Assembly: GCA_937923625.1 (NCBI GenBank)
Contig: CALDTV010000023.1
Coordinates: 1 to 64,000 of the forward strand
DNA from: an uncultured Alphaproteobacteria bacterium
GTDB lineage: Bacteria > Pseudomonadota > Alphaproteobacteria > Micavibrionales > Micavibrionaceae
Reading direction: 5' to 3'
DNA: 64,000 nt
The notes under the pieces are model-generated. The model was not told the origin of the DNA and made no database searches. It worked only from the letters and a program-made list of their open reading frames with translations. The stretch's first letter is position 1; each line of letters starts with the position of its first letter. The translations under genes and the position numbers were made by a program. Positions 19,712 to 28,230 of the stretch are shown piece after piece.

Positions 19712-20809
19712 TTATTGATAATTGTCTAAAACTTCCATCAATTTTGTATTTTGATCGGGTAAGGCAGGCGCGATGCGCAGGCAATTTTTTGTTTCTTGTG
19801 TATGAGAGAAATCACGAAAAATAAAACCTTTATCTGCGCAATATTGATAAATATCAGAAGCTTTTATGTCGGGTATAATTTCAACTAATAGGAAATTTGC
19901 GTCTGAAGCATAAACTTTTGAGACAAGGTTTGAATTTTCAAAATACTCTTTTAAACGATCACGCTCCACCAAGCTTTTTTGAATATTTTCTTTTATTTGC
20001 GCCGCATTTTCTGGCGCAAGGGCAATCATTGCCGCTTCAATCGAAGGACGTGGTAAAGGATACGCATCCATTATCTTTTGTTGCATGAACAAGATAAAAT
20101 CTTCGTCATCACACAAACACGCGCCGATCCGCACACCTGCCAAAGAGTAAGCTTTGGATAAAGTGCGCAGGATTAAAAGATTTGGGTAAGTCTGTAATTC
20201 TTTCACCATACTTCCCGCTTTAGAGCATTCAGCATAAGCTTCATCTAAAATGACGATACAATCATCTTTGACCGCGTTAATAATTTTTAAAATATCTGCT
20301 TTTGGGAAGACTGTTCCCGTCGGGTTGTTTGGATTACAAAGATACATCATTTTGACTTTGTTATTTTTATTCAAAGCAGCATGAATGATGCCTTCAACAT
20401 CCAGTGAAAAATCATTGTCCTTTTTTATCAACGGCACATCAATAATTTTTACGGGAGCAGCATTGGCATTCACGGCGTACATACCAAAGGTTGGACCATG
20501 AATAACAATGGCATCTTCGTGCGGTTCACAAAATACTTTTGTGAGCAAACTAAGCGCTTCATCGGCACCGCGCGTTGCAACAATCTGGCTTGGTTTAACG
20601 CCATAGGCCTGCCCCATGCGTTCCAACAATTTAGGGGGCTGTGGTTCAGGATAAAAGTTATAACCTTCCAATTCTGGCAACACAAAATGGTTTTCGTTCG
20701 CGTTCATAAGCACCAAAGGCTCATTTTTGCCCGAATTCATCCCTGCTGAAACGTATCCTGCCATATCCGCATAATGTGGCCGTATCAATTTTTGAAGAAT
20801 ATCTTTCAT
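19712..20809 (-). CDS. hisC: Histidinol-phosphate aminotransferase family protein
   Basis: 365 residues, a PLP-dependent fold-type I aminotransferase. It converts imidazole acetol-phosphate and glutamate to histidinol phosphate in histidine synthesis. Seen are 'NPNNPTGTVF', 'ILDEAYAEC', the PLP lysine in 'RTLSKAYSLAGVRIG' (Lys219) and the C-terminal 'LRIAPALPDQN'. No other his genes are nearby, so a broader aromatic or other specificity within the HisC family cannot be excluded. The lytic transglycosylase gene follows in the same direction after 30 bases upstream on the plus-strand map. Confidence 0.88.
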   Translation of the reverse strand: MKDILQKLIRPHYADMAGYVSAGMNSGKNEPLVLMNANENHFVLPELEGYNFYPEPQPPKLLERMGQAYGVKPSQIVATRGADEALSLLTKVFCEPHEDAIVIHGPTFGMYAVNANAAPVKIIDVPLIKKDNDFSLDVEGIIHAALNKNNKVKMMYLCNPNNPTGTVFPKADILKIINAVKDDCIVILDEAYAECSKAGSMVKELQTYPNLLILRTLSKAYSLAGVRIGACLCDDEDFILFMQQKIMDAYPLPRPSIEAAMIALAPENAAQIKENIQKSLVERDRLKEYFENSNLVSKVYASDANFLLVEIIPDIKASDIYQYCADKGFIFRDFSHTQETKNCLRIAPALPDQNTKLMEVLDNYQ

Positions 20810-20839
20810 AAGAAATTCACGTCCCTATCCTAATATAAA

Positions 20840-22738
20840 TTATTGTCCCATAGCGACCTGCGCTACTTGACGATCTTGACTCTCATATCTCGCCCAACGA
20901 CCTTTTGCAACATCATCCAAAGATGGCGTATCTTGATTTAGACGAAGGCGATAAATCCAATAATTTGCCATCACCCTTTCAACAAAGGCGCGCGTTTCAC
21001 GATAGGGAATTGTTTCAATAAATAAAAGTGGGTCTTTGATATGCTGACGCTCCGACTTCCATTTCGATAAATTTCCAGGGCCTGCATTATAAGCCATAGC
21101 CATGGATAAAATATCTTGGCTAACATATTTATGCGTTAATAATTTCTTTATATATCGCTGACCTAATTCCAAATTAATTTCAGGGCGGGATAAATCTGCT
21201 TGTGTAAATTTTAGATCATCTCCCGCAATGTAAGCCGCTGTTTTGGGCATTAGTTGCATCAAGCCTGTTGCACCACTAGGGTTTTGCGCATTGACATGAA
21301 AACGGGATTCTTGGCGGGCAATCGCATAAACCAGCGCACGGTCAATATAATATCCTTCTTTAGGTTTCCAGTCAGGCAAAGGATAAAGAGCGGCATCATA
21401 TAATCCACCTTTTTGACGACTAAAAGCATTTGCAAGCTTTATAGATAAAGCAGGTAAATTATTGTAATAGGCATAGGCAATCAAAGCTTGTTTGTGTGAT
21501 TCAGAGTCCTTTACGGGGAAAATTTTTAATTCTTCTTCTGCCAAATCATGACGCCCTGCTTTTATCAACGCACTAACACGACGCCCCACAGGCGTGCTTT
21601 CAACATATTTAATATGTTCGCGGGACAAACTGGGCATAGACCAATCAAAAACACTTTTCTTGCCCATCGCCCGCATTGCGATCAATCCATAAAAAGTTCT
21701 GGGGTATGCCGCGGCATTATCAAGCCATTTAGCCACCACATCTGTATTTTCGTTACGCATATGCGCCCGCGACGCCCAATAAGACGCCGCAGAAATCATC
21801 CATCCCGAGGCATAAGGCGACGTCGCAGCGACCTCGAAACCTTTTGCGGCGCTGGCATAATTGCTTCGTTGCCATTGCACCAACCCTTTAATCCATCCTG
21901 CTTCAGGAACAGCTTCACCCGACCTATTCAGCGCTGTTGTCGCTAATTTTAAGGCCTTATCAAGCTTTCCTGCATAGAGATGCCCCGCAGAAATTTTTGC
22001 TTGCAGGCGATCATATTCGACATTGTCCATGAACTGGACAGAATAGTCATTGGCCAGCACGGTCATCGCCAATGTTGGCTCATAACGTTCAATGTGGCGC
22101 GTAATATTTCGGCGTAATTTTTGAACACGTGCTTGCTCACTTTTGCTGCGGCGTTTGGAAGAACGATAGGTTTGTCCGTTTTTGCCCACGTTTGCCAAAT
22201 TTCCTGAGATCACACGGCGATTTTGCGGTTCGACTAAATCCACTCTTGCAGGTTTGCGTTTTAACGCCAGTTCATAGATACGCTTTGCTTGTGGGTGATC
22301 ATCATATTGGTACATCCAAGACGATAACTCAGAAAAAGTAGATTTATACGCCGCATGTAAATAACGCTCCGCCAATATGTGTCCTTCCAAGATATCAGTC
22401 TTCAAATTTACACGGCGCTCATCCGCTTGAACAAAAAGGCCTTTACTTTGTAGGTCGAAAATCTCACGCGCTAGGCGTGCTTGCCTATCCGAAAAGACAC
22501 CTTTAACCGCGTAAGAACGCGCTTTTTTAGTAAGCGCGATGTCTTTGGGCGGTGCTTTGGCAACTTCGATTGATTTTACCACATCTTCGCGTTTTGGCTT
22601 TCGCGCAGGAATGGGCACTTTAGAGTCTGAAGCAGATTTCTGGGCGTAAGCAACGTGACTGCCAAGCATCACGGGCAAGCTAGAAATCAAGCAAAACGCT
22701 GTTGCGATGCTCAGAAAGTAGGAACATATTTTTACCAT
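20840..22738 (-). CDS. Soluble lytic murein transglycosylase (Slt70-like)
   Basis: 632 residues with an N-terminal signal peptide ('FLSIATAFCLISSLPVMLGS', cleavage near AYA). It cleaves peptidoglycan glycan strands in the periplasm, forming 1,6-anhydroMurNAc ends. A long alpha-helical superhelical region (about 80-440) precedes the catalytic SLT domain, which reads 'AIARQESRFHVNAQNPSGATGLMQLMP' in pieces: catalytic Glu477, then the GLMQLMP block, and 'MAMAYNAGPGN' later. This order is that of Slt70. It lies between hisC and the uracil-DNA glycosylase, all on the minus strand. Confidence 0.93.
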   Translation of the reverse strand: MVKICSYFLSIATAFCLISSLPVMLGSHVAYAQKSASDSKVPIPARKPKREDVVKSIEVAKAPPKDIALTKKARSYAVKGVFSDRQARLAREIFDLQSKGLFVQADERRVNLKTDILEGHILAERYLHAAYKSTFSELSSWMYQYDDHPQAKRIYELALKRKPARVDLVEPQNRRVISGNLANVGKNGQTYRSSKRRSKSEQARVQKLRRNITRHIERYEPTLAMTVLANDYSVQFMDNVEYDRLQAKISAGHLYAGKLDKALKLATTALNRSGEAVPEAGWIKGLVQWQRSNYASAAKGFEVAATSPYASGWMISAASYWASRAHMRNENTDVVAKWLDNAAAYPRTFYGLIAMRAMGKKSVFDWSMPSLSREHIKYVESTPVGRRVSALIKAGRHDLAEEELKIFPVKDSESHKQALIAYAYYNNLPALSIKLANAFSRQKGGLYDAALYPLPDWKPKEGYYIDRALVYAIARQESRFHVNAQNPSGATGLMQLMPKTAAYIAGDDLKFTQADLSRPEINLELGQRYIKKLLTHKYVSQDILSMAMAYNAGPGNLSKWKSERQHIKDPLLFIETIPYRETRAFVERVMANYWIYRLRLNQDTPSLDDVAKGRWARYESQDRQVAQVAMGQ

Positions 22739-22839
22739 TTGCGCTTTTCATAGCGAATTAAGGCGAATTTGTCTATTTCTTTAGGAATCCCAGCCCAAAT
22801 CATAAAAGCCAGAAAAACCCAAAAATGAACCCAATAGGG

Positions 22840-23739
22840 CTATCCATACAAATCTTTAAGTTTTTCTTGAAAAATCAATATGTCTTGCCAGACCGCCTTT
22901 TTCTGGGCTGGGGTCTGTATCAGATAAGCAGGGTGATAGGTCGCCATCACAGGGATTGCCGCATCATCCAAGTTACCGCCTAATGTCTCAGGCACTTTAT
23001 ACGCATGAAAAACACCGCGAAGCTTGGAAATACTCTCGCTTCGTCGCAAAAGCCCCTTGGCCGCAACGCCGCCCAATAAAATAACAGCTTTAGGCTGAAC
23101 CAACGCAATATGGCGTTCAATAAAGGGCAAAGACACATCTATTTCTGACTGCGTAGGTGTGCGGTTCCCTGGAGGACGCCAATTGAGAATATTAGTGATA
23201 TAAAATGATTTATCTGGCTCATGGCTTTGGCGCTCTAAGTCAATACAAGCCATGATTTTATCTAAAAGCTGTCCATTCTCACCGACAAAAGGTTTGCCTT
23301 GGACATCCTCCTCTGCCGCGGGAGCTTCGCCAATGATCATCACATCAGCCTGCGGGTTACCATCACCAAAGACCAAATTACTCGCCGTTTTTTTCAATGA
23401 TATACCATCAAAATCAGCAATAGCTTTTTTCAGCGCGTCTAAATCTTCCGCCTCACGCGCAAGCTTTTGCGCAACAGTAACAGCCTCTGCCGCCCCCATA
23501 ATATTTGGCGCGTTAGCTTCTGGGGCTGATGATGTTTCTGCTTTTGATTGATTAATAACAGAGGGCGACGCAGGCAGGGTTTTAAGCCCTTCCGTCATTT
23601 TTTTGATATCCGGCATTGCCGTGCGATCCGTGGGTTCATCCAGCAAAACATCCGCTGCTTCATGGTCTAAATGCCATTGCAACGCTTCAATATATACGGC
23701 TCTATTATCAATAGTTTGTGACATTCTTATTAAAATCAT
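22840..23739 (-). CDS. Uracil-DNA glycosylase, family 4-like, lacking Fe-S cysteines
   Basis: 299 residues (295 if the ATG at 23722-23724 is used). Motifs are 'GEAPAAEEDVQGKPFVG', 'TNILNWRPPGNRTPT' and 'ATYHPAYLI', the signature set of family 4/5-type uracil-DNA glycosylases, which excise uracil from DNA. About 110 N-terminal residues of low complexity precede the catalytic domain. Only one cysteine ('MACID') occurs in the whole protein, so the four-cysteine 4Fe-4S site of classical family 4 enzymes cannot be present; the usual 'FDGC' reads 'FDGI' here. It is divergent from the ETF-QO gene. Confidence 0.9.
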   Translation of the reverse strand: MILIRMSQTIDNRAVYIEALQWHLDHEAADVLLDEPTDRTAMPDIKKMTEGLKTLPASPSVINQSKAETSSAPEANAPNIMGAAEAVTVAQKLAREAEDLDALKKAIADFDGISLKKTASNLVFGDGNPQADVMIIGEAPAAEEDVQGKPFVGENGQLLDKIMACIDLERQSHEPDKSFYITNILNWRPPGNRTPTQSEIDVSLPFIERHIALVQPKAVILLGGVAAKGLLRRSESISKLRGVFHAYKVPETLGGNLDDAAIPVMATYHPAYLIQTPAQKKAVWQDILIFQEKLKDLYG

Positions 23740-23813
23740 AGTATGATGCGTGAAGTCATATCATATTGCCCCGTTGGCGATATGTCACCCAACAAATAAA
23801 GGAATATCAACTT

Positions 23814-25481
23814 ATGCCAGCCCCTGTTCGTCAAGACCGCGAAGCCATGGAGTATGACGTTATCATTATTGGGGCAGGCCCTGCAGGCTTATCCGCCGCC
23901 ATACGTATCAAGCAATTAGCCCAAGAGTCAGGCAAAGATGTCTCCGTTTGTGTGCTTGAAAAAGGTTCGGAAGTTGGGGCGCATTTGTTATCAGGAGCCG
24001 TTTTTGAAACAAAATCACTTGATGAGTTAATTCCCGATTGGAAAGAAAAAGGCGCGCCCGTCACGTGCGCAGCAAAAAAAGATCAATTCCTGTTTTTAAC
24101 TAAAAACGGGTCGTATCGTTTACCGACACCCCCTCAAATGAAAAATCACGGCAATTATATTATTAGCCTTGGGGCTTTGGGGCGCTGGATGGCGGGTGAA
24201 GCGGAATCTTTAGGAGTAGAAATTTTCGCAGGTTTCGCCGCCGCCGAGGTTTTATATAATGACAAAGATGAAGTCATCGGCATCGCAACTGGCGATATGG
24301 GCTTAGGCAAAGAAGGTGAAAAAACCGATATGTTTGAAGCTGGCGTTGAGCTTCACGCAAGACAAACTATTTTCGCCGAAGGTTGTCATGGTTCGCTAAC
24401 CAAGGAGCTTATTGAAAAATATGATCTTCGTGCAAACTCTGATCCGCAAACATATGCTTTGGGCGTCAAAGAAATTTGGGAAATCAAACCTGAAAACCAC
24501 GATGAGGGTCATATTACCCACACAGTTGGTTGGCCTGTTGATCGCAAAACTTATGCGGGCTCGTGGATTTACCACATGCCCGATAATCATATTTCTATTG
24601 GCTATGTCACAGGATTAGATTACCAAAATCCTTATTTATCGCCTTTTGAAGAAATGCAGCGTTTTAAAACGCATCCCATCGTTGCGAAATTATTAAAAGA
24701 TGGTCGCCGTGTTTCTTACGGGGCAAAAACCCTTGTTGAGGGTGGTTTACAATCTCTACCCAAATTATCTTTTGCTGGCGGTGTATTAGCAGGCGATAGT
24801 GCAGGATTTTTAAACGTGCCTAAGATTAAAGGGAATCACACCGCGATTAAATCTGGCATTTTGGCCGCAGAATCAGTTTTTGCTTGTTTGAATTTACCAG
24901 ACACCCCCGCTTATGGTTGGGAATGTAGCCGCTATGAAAGGAATTTCAAAAATTCATGGCTTTATAAAGAACTATATAAAGTACGCAATATCCGCCCTGG
25001 ATTTCATTTATTTGGCAGTATAGGCGGGCTGTGGACGGGGATGGCGCACGCGGCATTTCAAACGATAGGCGGTTGGCGCTTGCCGTACACGTTAAAAAAC
25101 CATGCAGATCATATGCAATTAAAAAAAGCGGCAAAGTCCAAAAAAATTGACTATTCCAAACCAGATGGCGTTCTGACATTTGACCGCCTCACAAGTGTTC
25201 AATTATCAAACACGAACCACGAGGAAAATCAGCCAAGTCATTTAAAGCTTAAAGACCCCGCTATTCCCATTACTGTGAATCTTCCCGAATATGCCGAACC
25301 CGCGCAACGTTATTGCCCCGCCGCGGTTTATGAGATTGTCGAAGAAGCAGGAGAGAAGAAGTTTCAGATAAACGCCCAAAACTGTGTGCATTGTAAAACA
25401 TGCGACATTAAAGACCCGTCACAAAACATTACGTGGACTGTCCCACAAGGGGGCGGCGGGCCTAATTACGGCAATATGTAG
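23814..25481 (+). CDS. Electron transfer flavoprotein-ubiquinone oxidoreductase
   Basis: 555 residues from the ATG at 23814, preceded by AAAGGA about 8 bases away; a TTG 16 codons upstream is less likely. The inner-membrane-associated enzyme passes electrons from ETF to ubiquinone during fatty-acid and amino-acid oxidation. FAD binding is seen in 'DVIIIGAGPAGLSAA', the ubiquinone/membrane region in 'HLLSGAVFE', and the 4Fe-4S ligands in 'YCPAAVYEI...NCVHCKTCDIKDP'. The end 'QGGGGPNYGNM' is typical. No etfAB genes are in the window. Confidence 0.97.
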   Translation: MPAPVRQDREAMEYDVIIIGAGPAGLSAAIRIKQLAQESGKDVSVCVLEKGSEVGAHLLSGAVFETKSLDELIPDWKEKGAPVTCAAKKDQFLFLTKNGSYRLPTPPQMKNHGNYIISLGALGRWMAGEAESLGVEIFAGFAAAEVLYNDKDEVIGIATGDMGLGKEGEKTDMFEAGVELHARQTIFAEGCHGSLTKELIEKYDLRANSDPQTYALGVKEIWEIKPENHDEGHITHTVGWPVDRKTYAGSWIYHMPDNHISIGYVTGLDYQNPYLSPFEEMQRFKTHPIVAKLLKDGRRVSYGAKTLVEGGLQSLPKLSFAGGVLAGDSAGFLNVPKIKGNHTAIKSGILAAESVFACLNLPDTPAYGWECSRYERNFKNSWLYKELYKVRNIRPGFHLFGSIGGLWTGMAHAAFQTIGGWRLPYTLKNHADHMQLKKAAKSKKIDYSKPDGVLTFDRLTSVQLSNTNHEENQPSHLKLKDPAIPITVNLPEYAEPAQRYCPAAVYEIVEEAGEKKFQINAQNCVHCKTCDIKDPSQNITWTVPQGGGGPNYGNM

Positions 25482-25503
25482 CTCTTTTATATATGTAAAG
25501 AGC
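25481..25503 (+). repeat. Inverted repeat after the ETF-QO stop
   Basis: GCTCTTT (25481-25487) and AAAGAGC (25497-25503) form a perfect 7-bp stem with a 9-base loop between ETF-QO and the TPR gene. There is no T-run, so processing or attenuation is more likely than simple termination. Confidence 0.3.
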
Positions 25504-25528
25504 ATGGCTTTTGTTCAGGAGAAAAATT

Positions 25529-27388
25529 TTGAAAACCAGACATTTTATCACAATTTGTATTGTTGGCTTGCTCGCAGGTTATGCGGGCGCAGAATATTTA
25601 ATGCCGCGCTATTTCCACCCAACGGAAGAAACAACAATCAAACAGCCACAAAGTCTATTTGAAGCCCTCGGTTTACAAAAGGATTATTACCGTGAAACGG
25701 TCTCTGGGAATTATTTGGCAGGACAATTCGCCCAAAATCAAAAAGATTGGGAAAAGGCCAGCGATTACATTGGTAACGTTCTAGAGCAAGACAAAAATAA
25801 TTTAAGCCTACAAAAACACGCCATGGTTTTGGCAATGGGTGCAGGAAAAATAGATAATGCCATTGATTTATCAAAGCAGGTTTTAAAAAATGAAAAAGGT
25901 GAGAATGACCTTCTCGCTGTTCTTTTTTCTTCTGTTGATGCCTTCCACCAAGAAAATTATATTGGCGCTATTGAGGCGCTTGAAAAAGTTGAAGCACAGA
26001 GCGTTGCCGCCTTTATCGTGCCTGTTTTACAACTTTGGGCCTATAGTTCGGAAGGCACGTTAAAGATTGATATGCTTGATGATCATTCTTTTTACGCTTA
26101 CCACGCAATGCTCGCGGCTAATTATTTAAATAAAGGCTATGAGGCAACAGAATATGCTCTAGACGCTTTTGATATCGGCGAAATGGATGTCCGTGACTTA
26201 GAAAAAGTCGCTGATTTATTTTATCACCTCGATAAAACAGAAAAAGCATTTGAAATTTATAAAATGCTGAATCAAAAAGGCTTTGGCACAGAAGAAGTAG
26301 AGCAGAAAATTCAACGGCTTAATGAACAACAATCTATCAAAGATTTACTGAAGATAACCAATGTCAACAGCCCCAAAGAAGGCGCTGCTATTGTTTATTT
26401 AGACATGGCAGAAATTTTACTGCGGGAACAAAGCTATGATAGCGCCATATTATTTAGCCGTATGGCGCTTCACTTAAATGCAGAATTATCCAAGGCCAGA
26501 ACCTTTATAGGTACGGCGCTTGCACGCTTTGAACAATATGAGGATGCTATTGAAGAATTAGAGTTTATTCAAAAAGATGATGATTTATACATCTTAGCCC
26601 AGCGCCAAATAGCCGCCCTACACACAAATCTTAAGCAGCAAGACAAAGCTATTTCCATTCTTGATCAGCTTTATAAAACACATGATGATCTGGATGCGCT
26701 GATTCAAATTGGTGAGATTTATCGCTTTGATGAAGATTATAAAAAAGCGGCTAAAATTTATAACAAGGTTCTGTCGCGCTGGGATGACAGTGAAATTCCC
26801 GAAGATTACTGGCATGTTTTATATGCCCGTGGCATGGCATATGAAAGATTAAAGAAATTTGATATCGCCGAAAAAGATTTAAAAACCGCTTTGGAATTTC
26901 AACCAAACAACCCCTATATTTTAAATTATTTAGGATATAGTTGGGCAGATCAGGGAAAGAATTTAGATCAATCCCTTGAAATGATCGAACGCGCCGTTCA
27001 GTTACAACCCAATGATGGTTACATTGTCGACTCCCTTGGTTGGGTTTATTACAAGCTGGGTGATTATAAAAATGCGGCAAAATATTTAGAACGCGCCGTT
27101 GAATTACTACCCTATGATGCGACAATTAACGATCATTTGGGCGATGCTTATTGGCGTAATGGACGCAAAATAGAAGCAAAATTTCAATGGCGGCGCGCTG
27201 TAAATTATAGCGACGACACCACTGAAGAAGGTCTAAAAGAAAGAGTGCAAAAGAAACTCTTAAGTGGCTTAGGCACAGTTGAGGAAGAAGAAGAAAAACG
27301 CAAAAAAGAAAGATCAGCAGCGGCACTTAATGCCAAAACAGCTTCTGAAAGTTCCACCGAAGAGACTTCTGAAAATACGCCTAAATAA
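25529..27388 (+). CDS. TPR-repeat protein, membrane-anchored or exported
   Basis: 619 residues from a TTG at 25529 placed 7 bases after AGGAGA; an upstream TTG at 25511 is possible. The N-terminus is a hydrophobic segment ('FITICIVGLLAGYAG'). The rest is a chain of tetratricopeptide repeats, clearest at about residues 390-560 ('ALEFQPNNPYILNYLGYSWADQG', 'AVQLQPNDGYIVDSLGWVYYKLGDY', 'AVELLPYDATINDHLGDAYW'), which match the C-terminal repeats of alphaproteobacterial outer-membrane-linked TPR proteins. The tail is Lys/Glu-rich. A scaffold role is likely; partners are unknown. ispE follows 5 bases downstream, so both may share a transcript. Confidence 0.85.
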   Translation: MKTRHFITICIVGLLAGYAGAEYLMPRYFHPTEETTIKQPQSLFEALGLQKDYYRETVSGNYLAGQFAQNQKDWEKASDYIGNVLEQDKNNLSLQKHAMVLAMGAGKIDNAIDLSKQVLKNEKGENDLLAVLFSSVDAFHQENYIGAIEALEKVEAQSVAAFIVPVLQLWAYSSEGTLKIDMLDDHSFYAYHAMLAANYLNKGYEATEYALDAFDIGEMDVRDLEKVADLFYHLDKTEKAFEIYKMLNQKGFGTEEVEQKIQRLNEQQSIKDLLKITNVNSPKEGAAIVYLDMAEILLREQSYDSAILFSRMALHLNAELSKARTFIGTALARFEQYEDAIEELEFIQKDDDLYILAQRQIAALHTNLKQQDKAISILDQLYKTHDDLDALIQIGEIYRFDEDYKKAAKIYNKVLSRWDDSEIPEDYWHVLYARGMAYERLKKFDIAEKDLKTALEFQPNNPYILNYLGYSWADQGKNLDQSLEMIERAVQLQPNDGYIVDSLGWVYYKLGDYKNAAKYLERAVELLPYDATINDHLGDAYWRNGRKIEAKFQWRRAVNYSDDTTEEGLKERVQKKLLSGLGTVEEEEEKRKKERSAAALNAKTASESSTEETSENTPK

Positions 27389-27393
27389 AAATA

Positions 27394-28230
27394 ATGGCAA
27401 AAAAAATCGAAATTACCGCTCCCGCGAAAGTAAATTTATTTTTGCATGTTATCGGCAAACGCCTTGATGGATATCATTTATTACAATCTATCAATGCATT
27501 TACAGATTTCGGCGACGATATCATTATAGAACCAAGCAATCATTATAATTTGGAGATAGAGGGAGAATTCTCCGTTGCAAACGATCAAAACAACCTCGTC
27601 ACAAGAGCCGTTCACGCTTTGTCAGATGCCATTTCTATCCCGCCAGATGTCTCCATACATTTAAGAAAAAACATTCCCTATGGAGCAGGATTAGGCGGGG
27701 GATCTTCCGATGCAGCCACCGTCATAAAAGCATTGTTAAATCTTTGGGACACAACCATAACAAAGAACCAGCTTGATAAAATTTTGCTTTGCTTAGGGGC
27801 AGACGTGCCTGCCTGTTATCAAGCAAAAGCTTGTCTGATGGAAGGTGTTGGCGAGATTGTTCGCCCGATAGAAAATTTTGCGCCGCTCCATGCCGTCTTG
27901 GTTTATCCTCGTCACGTCAGCCCAACGCATAATATTTTTCAAGATTTCTCCCAAAATTTTTCAGATGAAATCACAAATATTGGGCATGATGTTGAGTTCT
28001 TAAAAAATCAAAAAAATGATCTAACTGCGGCGGCGGTAAAAAATATGCCCCTCATTGATGAGGTTAAGAAAATCATTCGTGATCAAAAACAATGTATCTT
28101 TTCCCGCATGACCGGAAGCGGATCAGCGTGTTTTGGCATTTTTGAAAACCAACAAAGCGCCGTTAAGGCGGCACAAATAATTAAAATTAAGCACCCAGAT
28201 TGGTGGGTGAAAAGCTGTATTTTATCTTAA
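27394..28230 (+). CDS. ispE: 4-diphosphocytidyl-2-C-methyl-D-erythritol kinase
   Basis: 278 residues, a GHMP-family kinase of the MEP isoprenoid pathway that phosphorylates CDP-ME. Visible are 'PAKVNLFLHVIGKRLDGYHLL', the ATP loop 'PYGAGLGGGSSDAA', 'ADVPACYQAKACLMEGVGE' and the C-terminal 'RMTGSGSACFGIF'. Its end overlaps the convergent Sel1 gene by 4 bases. It follows the TPR gene, a pairing seen in other alphaproteobacteria. Confidence 0.97.
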   Translation: MAKKIEITAPAKVNLFLHVIGKRLDGYHLLQSINAFTDFGDDIIIEPSNHYNLEIEGEFSVANDQNNLVTRAVHALSDAISIPPDVSIHLRKNIPYGAGLGGGSSDAATVIKALLNLWDTTITKNQLDKILLCLGADVPACYQAKACLMEGVGEIVRPIENFAPLHAVLVYPRHVSPTHNIFQDFSQNFSDEITNIGHDVEFLKNQKNDLTAAAVKNMPLIDEVKKIIRDQKQCIFSRMTGSGSACFGIFENQQSAVKAAQIIKIKHPDWWVKSCILS

